DNA from: Treponema brennaborense
Lineage (GTDB): Bacteria; Spirochaetota; Spirochaetia; Treponematales; Treponemataceae
Reading direction: 5' to 3'
DNA length: 64,000 nt
Assembly (NCBI GenBank): GCA_023666275.1
Contig: JAMPCJ010000003.1
Location: 186,001-250,000 of the forward strand
Position 1 is the stretch's first letter; the number at the start of each line of letters is the position of its first letter. The position numbers and the translations under genes are program-made. The notes under the pieces were generated by a model, which worked only from the letters and a program-made list of their open reading frames with translations, made no database searches and was not told the origin of the DNA. Below, in pieces: positions 52,617 through 61,153 of the stretch.

Positions 52617-54734
52617 TTACGATGTTTTTTCGGGCGTGTGTTCTTTTGCCGCGCCGCGCAAAAGTGCCACAACATCGGCGGCTGTTTGTGTGTCGGCAAG
52701 TTTTTCCGTGAACTGCGGATCCCGCAGTACGGTCGCCATTGATGCCAAATGCTGCAAATGCGGCGCGGAAGTTTTTTTGGGCGACGCAATCATAACGAAA
52801 ATTTTTGCCGGTTTGCCGTCGAGTGAATCGAAATCGATGCCGGATTTTTTTATGCCGACAGCTACGCACAGGGACTGCACGCCGTCGGATTTTGCATGCG
52901 GAAGCGCAATGCCGTTCTGCATGCCCGTGCTCATAGTTCTTTCCCGTGCCTGAACATCGTCGAGCAGCTGCCGCCAGTCTTGGACTTTGCCCGAATTTGC
53001 AAGCAGCATGACAAGTTCCTGCAGAACTTCGTCTTTTGTGCTTCCCGAAAGTTCGACTGAAACCGTTTTTTCCGTCAGCGATTTGAATACATTATCAAGG
53101 CGCGGCGGCATGCTGCTGTCATCGGTCATGTCGCGTTTCATTTCCAATGGATCGCAGTTCTTTTTTAATTCAAGCATCGCGTTGTTCAGCTTTAAAACCA
53201 CTTCGTACATAGTTGTTTTTACAAAGCCGGCGTCTTCCGCGGCGGTTTCTATTTCAATGGAGCTGCCGTTTTCTTTTATCGAAAGGGAAATATCATCCTT
53301 GCGCGCCTGAGAAAGTCCTTCGTTCAAATTCATCCGCTGGATGTAAAATCCGTCGCTTTTTAATTCTTTGAGCAGAATGTCCATGACAAGATCGGCAATT
53401 CCGTCCGATCCGAAATCCCAGGGCAGCGAAACGGAAGTCGTGGTGCGCGGTTCAAGCCGCGTTCCTTTGCCTTTCAGTCCCAGCGAAAAATTCAAAAGCG
53501 GAGCCGCGGCGAGTGTTGTAAGCAGTGTCATCAAAATAACAACGCCGAACAATTGCTCGTCAAGTATGCCGGCAGTAAGTCCGATACCGGCGATAATCAG
53601 CGCAACTTCTCCGCGCGGAATCATTCCGCAGCCGATCCGAAGTCCGCCTTTTGCCGTGAAACCGAGCGCAAGTGCGGGCAGACCGCAGCCGAGGACTTTT
53701 GAAAGTATTGCGGAAAATGTATATACGGCGCCGAACAAAAGTACCGGCGCGGACATCATTTCACGGACATTTACCATCATGCCCATCACCGCAAAAAACA
53801 GCGGTACAAAAAATTCGTATAATCCGTGAATACGTTCCTGCACAACGGCGGCTATATCGGTTCCGGAAAGGCTTAAGCCGGTGATATACGCGCCGATTAT
53901 CATGGCAAGTCCCTGGTGTTCAAAGAAACCTGCCAGCAGCATGGCAATGCCGAATGCGCAAATGGAAAAATCATGCGAATGCTTGAATAATTTCAAAAAC
54001 GACGCGATTTTTTTCGCAAATATCAGTCCCGCCGCCGTGAATCCCAGCCAGATGCCGAACGCCCTGCCGGCGATTGCGGCAATAGCCGTTCCGCTGATGC
54101 CGGAACCTATGTCAGCCGCAGTTGATTCTTTCAAAACCGCAACAATGCCGAGCACAACGGCAAGCAGCACAATGCCGAGCACGTCGTCAAATACCGCCGC
54201 GGCAAGCGTGGTAACTCCTTCCGGAGAATCCATTTTTTTGTGGTCAGAAAGAATGCGGGCGGTAATACCGACCGATGTTGCGGTAGACATAACGCCGAGA
54301 AACAAACAGCGCATATCAAACAAATTGGTGTGCAGCAGCAGCATGCCGGTGCCGGCGCCGAATAAAAACGAAAAAGCAACGCCGCCGAGTCCGATAATGC
54401 CGCCCGCAATCGAATAGCGCAGGAACAGCGCTATGTCGGTTTCGAGCCCCGATGCAAAAAGCAGCAGAATGGAAGCAACGGTAGAAAATCCGTACAATTC
54501 CGGCGATACGGCAAGTGCTGCCGAATTCAGCGGATACAGCCCATGCGGAAAACCCGGAAGCGGAATTCCGCCGAGCGCGTAAGGTCCTATCGCAATACCC
54601 GCGAGCAGTTCGCCGAGAACAGACGGTATGCCTATTTTTGTTACAAGTTTGCCGCATATACGGACGACAAACAGCATAACGCCGATTTGCAGAACAAGAT
54701 TTGCCATTATAATATTGATTGAGTCTTCTGCCAT
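52617..54734 (-). CDS. CPA2-type cation/proton antiporter fused to PTS EIIA domain
   Basis: The 705-residue protein begins with about twelve membrane helices of the Kef/CPA2 Na+(K+)/H+ antiporter family (PSVLGELLAGIAIGPYAL, LLLFASGLETDIALFLRY, LGIVLLAVVLGIV). A linker domain of ~120 residues follows. Residues ~560-700 are a PTS EIIA type-2 (nitrogen-type) domain with the phosphorylatable His in NGIALPHAKSDGVQSLCVAV. This suggests transport gated by PTS phosphorylation. ATG 54734 is at the start of the first helix. Transcribed alone. Confidence 0.9.
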   Translation of the reverse strand: MAEDSINIIMANLVLQIGVMLFVVRICGKLVTKIGIPSVLGELLAGIAIGPYALGGIPLPGFPHGLYPLNSAALAVSPELYGFSTVASILLLFASGLETDIALFLRYSIAGGIIGLGGVAFSFLFGAGTGMLLLHTNLFDMRCLFLGVMSTATSVGITARILSDHKKMDSPEGVTTLAAAVFDDVLGIVLLAVVLGIVAVLKESTAADIGSGISGTAIAAIAGRAFGIWLGFTAAGLIFAKKIASFLKLFKHSHDFSICAFGIAMLLAGFFEHQGLAMIIGAYITGLSLSGTDIAAVVQERIHGLYEFFVPLFFAVMGMMVNVREMMSAPVLLFGAVYTFSAILSKVLGCGLPALALGFTAKGGLRIGCGMIPRGEVALIIAGIGLTAGILDEQLFGVVILMTLLTTLAAAPLLNFSLGLKGKGTRLEPRTTTSVSLPWDFGSDGIADLVMDILLKELKSDGFYIQRMNLNEGLSQARKDDISLSIKENGSSIEIETAAEDAGFVKTTMYEVVLKLNNAMLELKKNCDPLEMKRDMTDDSSMPPRLDNVFKSLTEKTVSVELSGSTKDEVLQELVMLLANSGKVQDWRQLLDDVQARERTMSTGMQNGIALPHAKSDGVQSLCVAVGIKKSGIDFDSLDGKPAKIFVMIASPKKTSAPHLQHLASMATVLRDPQFTEKLADTQTAADVVALLRGAAKEHTPEKTS

Positions 54735-54981
54735 GATGCTCCTCTAAGCAATATCGTGAAAAACAATACATATTATAATTTTTTGCAAATAAACGCTATA
54801 CGCGCTGCACAGTTTTTATATGTGCATGCGCGGCATCTTCCGCTCGTTTTGAAAAGCCGCCGTGCCGAGCCGCAAATCGGAAACATGAGCCACAGAAAGA
54901 AATGTTTTGCGGCTGATTGTGCTGCGATTTATCGGTATTATGCTGAAACATCCCGCCGAAAAGATTGTTTTACTGAATGAA

Positions 54982-55593
54982 ATGATTACACAGCCTACTA
55001 TAATTAAACCGTTTCCCATGAACACAATGCCGTCCTGGGAACAAGCGAAGCATGCCGTTTTTCCGTGGCCGGAACCGCAGTCCTGTCTTAAATCGGACAG
55101 CCTTGCGCAGCGTCCGCAGGATACGCTGGTTGCGTTCATAACAAAAAAGATAAAACTGTACGTTGTATGCCTGTGGAACGATATATTGTATCCGATCAAT
55201 GATTTCCTTATAAAAACCTGGAATGTTTCCTGGGCAGCCGTCAGACTTGCCATTGAAGAAAATATGATGCGCATTATGCGCGACGCGGTTTTTAAAAAAC
55301 ATGTATGCGGACAATTTTCGTATTATACGCTGCATCACGCGCTGCCTGTGTTCAATTCGGTTTTGCCGTTTTTTAAGCCGTTTCAAGCGGAAGCACAAAA
55401 AAAATTCGGCGGAACATTTTATTTTTCCGTGCCGGAACGCACGACTTCTGTCTTTTTTGCCAAAAGCGCACTGCCGATGTACGTAAAACAACTGCGGAAC
55501 GATATATTGCTGACACATGACTGCTCGGCACGCGCGCTCTCGACGGAATTGATTGAAATTTCACCGTCGGGATTGGTCGCGCTTCTGGACTGA
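54982..55593 (+). CDS. Hypothetical protein of unknown family
   Basis: The product is about 203 residues if the ATG at 54982 is used; TTG 54907 or ATG 54940 are alternatives. No signal peptide. The sequence is basic and aromatic (SWEQAKHAVFPWPEPQSCLK, LYVVCLWNDILYPINDFLI) and ends with SARALSTELIEISPSGLVAL. I do not recognise it. It precedes rubrerythrin by 66 bp, but rubrerythrin has its own promoter. Confidence 0.5.
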   Translation: MITQPTIIKPFPMNTMPSWEQAKHAVFPWPEPQSCLKSDSLAQRPQDTLVAFITKKIKLYVVCLWNDILYPINDFLIKTWNVSWAAVRLAIEENMMRIMRDAVFKKHVCGQFSYYTLHHALPVFNSVLPFFKPFQAEAQKKFGGTFYFSVPERTTSVFFAKSALPMYVKQLRNDILLTHDCSARALSTELIEISPSGLVALLD

Positions 55594-55597
55594 TTTG

Positions 55598-55626
55598 TTG
55601 ACGGCGCGCTGTTTCTTTATTAGATT
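55598..55626 (+). promoter_or_regulatory. Probable promoter of rubrerythrin gene
   Basis: TTGACG (55598-55603), a 17-bp spacer and TAGATT (55621-55626) are present, with CAGGAGAT ahead of the ATG. Confidence 0.55.
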
Positions 55627-55659
55627 GTAACATATCCATACTATTTCAGGAGATATTAT

Positions 55660-56202
55660 ATGGCAGACTTGCAAGGATCGAAAACACAAGCTAATTTGCT
55701 GGCGGCATTTGCCGGAGAAAGCCAGGCGCGGAACAAATATACATATTTCGCATCTGCGGCACGCAAAGAAGGTTTTAACCAAATTGCCGATTTTTTTGAA
55801 GAAACAGCGTCAAATGAAAAAGAACACGCAAAAGTGTGGTTCAAAATACTGCATGACGGCGCTGTTCCCAAAACGGAAAAAAATCTTCTCGACGCCGCGG
55901 AAGGAGAAAAATACGAACATTCCGATATGTATCCGTCTTTCGCAAAAACTGCGCGCGAAGAAGGATTTTCGGAAATAGCGGATTTATTCGAAGCCGTCGG
56001 CGAAATAGAAAAACATCATGAAGCACGCTACCGCGCGCTGCTCCAAAGAGTCAAAGACGGAAAAGTATTCAATGAAAGCGGAAAAACCGCCTGGGTATGT
56101 TCAAACTGCGGATACATTCATTACGGAGAATCCGCGCCGGAAACGTGCCCTGTCTGCGCGCACCCGCAGGCGTATTTTATGCGGGAACAAACGAATTATT
56201 AA
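55660..56202 (+). CDS. rbr: Rubrerythrin
   Basis: This 180-residue protein reduces hydrogen peroxide in the cytoplasm of anaerobes. The four-helix diiron domain includes [31 protein letters not shown] and [13 protein letters not shown]-type metal ligands ([15 protein letters not shown]). The C-terminal rubredoxin domain has [11 protein letters not shown] and CPVCAHPQ, a CxxC pair binding one Fe. Length is usual for the family. An inverted repeat (GCAGCCG ... CGGCTGC, 56208-56228) lies after the stop. Confidence 0.95.
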   Translation: MADLQGSKTQANLLAAFAGESQARNKYTYFASAARKEGFNQIADFFEETASNEKEHAKVWFKILHDGAVPKTEKNLLDAAEGEKYEHSDMYPSFAKTAREEGFSEIADLFEAVGEIEKHHEARYRALLQRVKDGKVFNESGKTAWVCSNCGYIHYGESAPETCPVCAHPQAYFMREQTNY

Positions 56203-56250
56203 CGGCGGCAGCCGGAATTTTCGGCTGCATTCACGGCTGCAGCGGCTTTG

Positions 56251-57132
56251 CTAAACGGTGTTTCCTCGGCGGGATTTGCATCCGAAAACCGCAAGAAAAA
56301 TAAGCGGAATTCCGTGCGGCAGCGCCGTGAACAGTGCGGAAGGAACAGCGGCGAAAAAAGCTGCCTGCTGAACGTATACCGCAGCATAAGAAACCGCGGC
56401 AACGGCAACGGAAGCCGCGGCAGCGCCGGCACGCTTTTTTCTGCCGAGGAGAACAATGACAATCCCCGTCCAGCCGATGCCGGCGCTTATATTCGGCACA
56501 AATGATGAAAGCCGGAATGTCAGCACGGCGCCGGCGCAGGATGCCATAACCGCAGCGGAACACCAGGCAAGCACGCGGTATACAGCCGGATTTATGCCGC
56601 GGTCTGCAAGAACAGAAGCATCCGAACCGGTGATGCGCAGGCGCATTCCCCAGCGTGTTCTGCGGAACACAAATGAATACGCGGAAAGAAACAGCAGGGA
56701 AGCGGGAATCGAATATATCCGTGCGAAATACGGGCAGCGTTCAAAGCGCGCCGCGGCGGCGGAATCGTAAGGAACCAAATCGCCGAACAAAAGTACGCCG
56801 TGTGTTTTGAACCATAAAAACGAACAAATCGAAATGCCGCCGGAAACAAGCAAATTTACCGCCAGTCCCGTTAAAAACGGATTCGAGCGGGTGCATTCCG
56901 TAAATACGGCGGCAATAAAAATCACTCCCGCGCACAATACAAGTGCTCCCGAAAAACCGGCTGCGGGACTGCCTGTCCGTACCGCAATTGCAAATGTCAA
57001 AAACGCGGACAAATTGACAATTCCGTCAAGGAACACCGCCATCACTCCGGCATATTCGCTTATCAGCGCCCCGTATGACACCAGCAGCAGCGGCACCGCA
57101 ATAACAAGGATTTCCAAAAAGGCATTCGGCAT
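56251..57132 (-). CDS. ABC permease of BMP-type nucleoside/riboflavin importer (second permease)
   Basis: This 293-residue permease has about eight to nine helices and the family sequence PLLLVSYGALISEYAGVMAV, then LTGLAVNLLVSGGISICSFL and WTGIVIVLLGRKKRAGAA. Last gene of the four-gene operon running leftward from 60841. In T. pallidum a comparable set (rfuABCD) imports riboflavin and the related pnr set imports purine nucleosides; which solute applies here is not readable. It starts at ATG 57132, 57 bp after the stop of the preceding permease. Confidence 0.82.
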   Translation of the reverse strand: MPNAFLEILVIAVPLLLVSYGALISEYAGVMAVFLDGIVNLSAFLTFAIAVRTGSPAAGFSGALVLCAGVIFIAAVFTECTRSNPFLTGLAVNLLVSGGISICSFLWFKTHGVLLFGDLVPYDSAAAARFERCPYFARIYSIPASLLFLSAYSFVFRRTRWGMRLRITGSDASVLADRGINPAVYRVLAWCSAAVMASCAGAVLTFRLSSFVPNISAGIGWTGIVIVLLGRKKRAGAAAASVAVAAVSYAAVYVQQAAFFAAVPSALFTALPHGIPLIFLAVFGCKSRRGNTV

Positions 57133-57189
57133 AGTTTCCTCCGAAAGACTGCATTTATATGCACAAGTGCGTAATTATTGTAAAATCTG

Positions 57190-58221
57190 TCAAAACGGAA
57201 TGCGGCGCTTTAACGATTTGTTTTTGAATACATGCAGCGAATGCGCGGAAATGGTGAAAAACACAATGCCCTGCACAACCGCGCTCATGTCAAATGAAAA
57301 ATTATTCGACAGCACCGAATAATCACATGATGTAAATATATATGAAAGTATGCATGAAATCGGAATGAGGAACAGAGGATGCCCTTTGACAATCAATGCC
57401 GCGGAAAGCGCGTTCCAGCCCGCGGCGCCGGCAAATCCTGCGTAGCAAGTATAGTAAGTTCCGGCAACGGCGAAAAAACCTGCAAGTCCGTGCAAAGCTC
57501 CGGATATGAACATGCCCGCACACATGGCAATATCGGGAGAATATCCGCAGTACGCCGCAAATTCGGGGGCTGTGCCGCATATTCTGAAAATTCTGCCTGC
57601 TTTTGTCTTCGCAAGAACGAACCACGCGGCGGCGCACATCAATACGGCAATAAAAAACGAAGCGTTAAACGGAGAAACAGTCAAAAGCGGCGGAATTCGA
57701 TGAATATCCGCAATAAACGGCATTGCGAGCAGGTTTTTTGTTTGATCGCGGAGCGGTCCGCCGACTGCGTAGTCAAGAACGGAAGACAAAGCGGAAGACA
57801 GCAAAAACGACGACAATAATTCGTTTACTCCGCGGAATACACGCAATATGCCGGAAACAAGCGCCGCGGCGCCGCCGGCAAAAACAGCAGCGGCCATTGC
57901 CGCCGCAGCCGGAAAAGATGAATCGCGCAGCAGATACGCAGTCAGGCAGGCAGCCGCATACATTTGTGCGCTGCCGCCGAGATTCAGAGAACCGGCTTGT
58001 ATCGCGGCGCACGCACCAAGCGCGGCAAACATCAGCAGCGACATTGAATTGAGAAAACTGCCGGTAAAATAGGCTGACGAAAAAACACCGCCGAAAAACG
58101 CTGCGGCAGCGTGCAGCGGATTTGGCGACAAAACAGCGGTAATGCCGACAGCTGCCGCGGCGGCGGCACACATCGACAGTACGGCATTAAGCGGAATATG
58201 CAGCGCAATGTTTGTTTTCAT
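57190..58221 (-). CDS. ABC permease of BMP-type nucleoside/riboflavin importer (first permease)
   Basis: The 343-residue permease has the inner-membrane pattern of the BMP-type family: AACAAIQAGSLNLGGSAQMY, VNELLSSFLLSSALSSVLDY and AGAAGWNALSAALIVKGHPL. It overlaps the ATPase gene stop (58218-58221), so translation is coupled. It pairs with the second permease to form the channel. Confidence 0.84.
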   Translation of the reverse strand: MKTNIALHIPLNAVLSMCAAAAAAVGITAVLSPNPLHAAAAFFGGVFSSAYFTGSFLNSMSLLMFAALGACAAIQAGSLNLGGSAQMYAAACLTAYLLRDSSFPAAAAMAAAVFAGGAAALVSGILRVFRGVNELLSSFLLSSALSSVLDYAVGGPLRDQTKNLLAMPFIADIHRIPPLLTVSPFNASFFIAVLMCAAAWFVLAKTKAGRIFRICGTAPEFAAYCGYSPDIAMCAGMFISGALHGLAGFFAVAGTYYTCYAGFAGAAGWNALSAALIVKGHPLFLIPISCILSYIFTSCDYSVLSNNFSFDMSAVVQGIVFFTISAHSLHVFKNKSLKRRIPF

Positions 58222-59717
58222 TCGTCAGCAGGTTCTCCATACGTTTCTTTCGGGAAATCCGCATGCATTGCGGGAAACAGCCTGCCGTGTTTGAAAATGT
58301 ATCCGTAATCGGCTGAAGGCAAATAATCAGCCGAAGCAGATACGATTAAAATACCGCAGTTTTCCGCCGCTGCGGACAAAAGCGTTCTGCCGAGCGCTGC
58401 GGCTGAAACGGAATCGAGCCCGTAAGACGGTTCGAAAAGCAGCAGAAGCCGCGGATGCAGCGACAGTTCCCTTGCGATAATCAGGCGCTGAAGCATGCCG
58501 CCGGAAAGACTTGAAACACGGTCATCAAGCATAATATCGACGCAGCTGTTTTTTACCAGCCGTGCGGCATCCGCTTCGGAAAAGGATTTATCGATGCCGG
58601 CGCACAGCATCTCTTTTACCGTTAATGACGGATGCGAACCGCGGAACAATTTGCTGCTCGGAACAATTCCGCAGCCGAAACGCCGAAGCTGCGCGGGCGA
58701 AAGCCGCCGCTGTTTTTTGCCGTGCAGCAGCACCGAGCCCGAATACGGTTCTGTGTCCATGCCGCTGGCAATATTTTCCAGTATATCCAGTCCTTCTTCA
58801 TGCCGTCCGGTTATAACCGTTATTTTTCCGGCATGCACCGAAAAAGATGCGTTGTCAAGCAGCGGTTTTCCGTTCCGTGCATAGCAAATATTGCGCAGCT
58901 CAAGCAAAACCTCTCCGTCTGTTTTCGCCGATTTTCTGCGTACACTCGGCGTTTTTTCGTCGGATGCGGGAGAATCGCCGTGCGGAACGGGCGGCTTTAT
59001 ATGCAGCGCCATAACCTGCTCGGAAATATCCCGCGCTTTATTGCCGAAGCGTGCGGCGACGGCGCCTTTGCGCAAAACAGTTATCGTGTCGGCATGGCGT
59101 GCGGCGTCGGCAATGGAATGCGTAATAAGCACGACGCTCAGTCCCGCCGCTGCGGCGGATTCAAGGCGGGCATACAATGCCGTCTGCTCCGCATCATCGA
59201 GAGAAACCGACGGTTCATCGAGTATCAGCATGGACGGCTTGGTATACAATGCCGCGAGCAGCGCTGTATAAAAGCGTCCGGCGGAAGACAAATAGCACGA
59301 TTTTTCCCGCAAATCAATCCGAATATTCCAGCTTTCCGCAAGCTCGTTTATTTCCGCCAAAGCACGGCGGCGCAGCATGAACCGAAACGCTCCGCACGGT
59401 TCGCGTCCCAGCATGACATTCTCGTATACGCGCAGTGCAGCCGATTGATGCGGATGCTGTTCCACAAGCGCAATGCCGCGGCGCAAAGATTCCGCCTGCG
59501 AACGGAACGAAACAGGTTCGCCGTTTACCAGCAAAGTTCCCGATGAAAGCTGCTTTTTCCCCGCGAGTACCGAAGCAAGCGTGGACTTTCCGGCGCCGTT
59601 TTCGCCGAGCAGCGCATGAATTTCTCCGCCGCGGAACACCGCAGACACCGAATCAAGCGCTGTTTTATGCGAATAGCGTTTCGAGGCACTGCGGACTTCC
59701 GCACAGAATATCGGCAT
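58218..59717 (-). CDS. Double ABC ATPase of BMP-type importer
   Basis: The 499-residue protein contains two ATPase domains. Domain 1 keeps Walker A GENGAGKSTLASVL and Walker B LILDEPSVSLD, but its signature is degenerate (LSSAGR). Domain 2 keeps LSGGMLQRLIIARELSL, but its Walker A is lost (ITGRHEEGLDIL), and the Walker B reads LLLLFEPSYGLD with Phe before Glu. Thus one composite ATP site looks competent and one degenerate, as in several sugar/nucleoside importers. It starts at 59717, 42 bp after the lipoprotein stop. Confidence 0.85.
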   Translation of the reverse strand: MPIFCAEVRSASKRYSHKTALDSVSAVFRGGEIHALLGENGAGKSTLASVLAGKKQLSSGTLLVNGEPVSFRSQAESLRRGIALVEQHPHQSAALRVYENVMLGREPCGAFRFMLRRRALAEINELAESWNIRIDLREKSCYLSSAGRFYTALLAALYTKPSMLILDEPSVSLDDAEQTALYARLESAAAAGLSVVLITHSIADAARHADTITVLRKGAVAARFGNKARDISEQVMALHIKPPVPHGDSPASDEKTPSVRRKSAKTDGEVLLELRNICYARNGKPLLDNASFSVHAGKITVITGRHEEGLDILENIASGMDTEPYSGSVLLHGKKQRRLSPAQLRRFGCGIVPSSKLFRGSHPSLTVKEMLCAGIDKSFSEADAARLVKNSCVDIMLDDRVSSLSGGMLQRLIIARELSLHPRLLLLFEPSYGLDSVSAAALGRTLLSAAAENCGILIVSASADYLPSADYGYIFKHGRLFPAMHADFPKETYGEPADE

Positions 59718-59758
59718 AGTTTCATCACCCCATGAATTCGGCAGTATCGGCAGCGCGC

Positions 59759-60841
59759 TTAAGACAGCGGTAGCAGCAGTTCGCCGTCTTCAATCATTTT
59801 TACGCGCTCGGCTATTTTTTCGCGGATGCCTTCGTCAACTGTTTCGATATACAGCGGATCGTCGATTACAAAATGCACATAGCCGTCTTGAATGCCGACA
59901 GTCTGCGCCGTGCCGAATTCGATTTCGCCGCGCAGATATTTCAGCGTCATTTCATACGCCATTTTGCGCTGTTCCAAAACAGAACTCGAAATTACGTACC
60001 CCGGCGCTTTGGAAAAGCCGTTGTCGTCAAACCAAGATACATAAAATCCGCAGTCTTTTGCTGCCGCAATAACGCCCTGCGATGCGCCGCCCGCAATCGG
60101 CAGTATGACATCCGTGCCGGACTGATACAACGCCCGCGCGATTGTTTCCGCTTTCGAAGCATCATACCAGTTGCCGACAACGCGGAATTCCACCGAAACG
60201 GCAGGATCCGCGGCGCGCGCGCCTTCTTCAAACGACGGAAGCAGAACCGTATTCATGACCGGATATTCCTGCGCGGCAACAAGCGCAATCTTTTTTTCCG
60301 TGTTGGCGTACCGCATGGAACTTTCCGCCGAAGACACAAGACCTGCGGCGAAGCCGGTAAGATACGCCTGTTCCCGCTGATTATATCTGACTGTCGCAAC
60401 GGAAGCGCAGTTCTCGCAAAAAGCATCCAGCAGTATGAATTTCTGCTGCGGAAACTGCCGTGCAAGCGGAAGCGCTATATCCGGCAGCGACGGATTCGAC
60501 GAAAAAATCACGTCGTATTTTCCGGATGCGGCAAGCGCGGTCAATTTTGCCGCCCATTCGGACTGCTCCGTTCCGGCTTCGATTACGGAAACAACTGCCT
60601 GCCGTGCGCTCGGTTTTTCCGCCCCGGTAGAATTGCCGCCGGAATCCTGCGCTTCGGATGCGGCTTGATTGTAATCGGCAGCTGCAGACGTAATGCCTTC
60701 CGCAAGCATTTCGTACACCGGATTTCCGGACATAATTCCCGGAACAAACACCGCAATCGATTTATCCGCCGAGGGTTTTGTCTGTTTCCCGCACGAAGCC
60801 AATAAAACCGCCGCCAGTGCAGCGATGCATATTTTTTTCAT
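59759..60841 (-). CDS. BMP-family substrate-binding lipoprotein
   Basis: This 360-residue lipoprotein has signal LLASC (Cys 17). It shows the BMP/PnrA fold: KSIAVFVPGIMSGNPVYEML, KYDVIFSSNPSLPDIALPLA, then FILLDAFCENCASVATVRYN and YLTGFAAGLVSS, and GTDVILPIAGGASQGVIAAA. It captures purine nucleosides or riboflavin for the importer. A 30-residue Ser/Gly-rich insert (NQAASEAQDSGGNSTGAEKP) lies after residue ~55, unusual for the family. First gene of the operon; its promoter with an ATTAGT/ACTAAT dyad lies upstream. Confidence 0.85.
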   Translation of the reverse strand: MKKICIAALAAVLLASCGKQTKPSADKSIAVFVPGIMSGNPVYEMLAEGITSAAADYNQAASEAQDSGGNSTGAEKPSARQAVVSVIEAGTEQSEWAAKLTALAASGKYDVIFSSNPSLPDIALPLARQFPQQKFILLDAFCENCASVATVRYNQREQAYLTGFAAGLVSSAESSMRYANTEKKIALVAAQEYPVMNTVLLPSFEEGARAADPAVSVEFRVVGNWYDASKAETIARALYQSGTDVILPIAGGASQGVIAAAKDCGFYVSWFDDNGFSKAPGYVISSSVLEQRKMAYEMTLKYLRGEIEFGTAQTVGIQDGYVHFVIDDPLYIETVDEGIREKIAERVKMIEDGELLLPLS

Positions 60842-60909
60842 TGCAACACTCCCGTAAAAAGTTTTCGGAATCTTATTAGTTTTATATCACACTAATTTTG
60901 CTGTGTCCA
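60842..60909 (-). promoter_or_regulatory. Promoter and dyad of BMP-type importer operon
   Basis: Minus-strand TGGACA (60904-60909), a 17-bp spacer and TATAAA (60881-60886) are present. ATTAGT (60875-60880) and ACTAAT (60891-60896) flank the -10 box, operator-like. No riboswitch recognised. Confidence 0.5.
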
Positions 60910-60985
60910 GTATAGGTTTGCGGCAGGCATTCGTCAAGGGCGGAAGCGCTTTGCGCACGATGCGCATCATCGGTTGTGCACGCGC

Positions 60986-61016
60986 TTGACTTGAAGTATA
61001 CTCAAAAGTATACAAT
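60986..61016 (+). promoter_or_regulatory. MerR-type promoter of aldo/keto reductase 1
   Basis: TTGACT (60986-60991), a 19-bp spacer and TACAAT (61011-61016) are present. The spacer holds the imperfect dyad CTTGAAGTATACTCAAAAG, the layout bound by MerR-family activators. No MerR gene lies in the window. The rest of 60842-61153 shows only an untranslated leader. Confidence 0.65.
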
Positions 61017-61153
61017 TTATATGAAATTGCATCGGGGAATTTCATTTTCATGCTTTGCCCGAAAAACCGCGCGGGCGGCAGCATAGCGAACAAACGGAAA
61101 TTATAAAAATCCGCCGTTTTCGCCGAAATTCCGATTTTTGCAGGAGGAAACGA

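Noticed and set aside
60842-60985. FMN riboswitch upstream of the BMP-type importer
   Set aside because: The conserved RFN-element segments are not seen; only a promoter and short dyad are visible.
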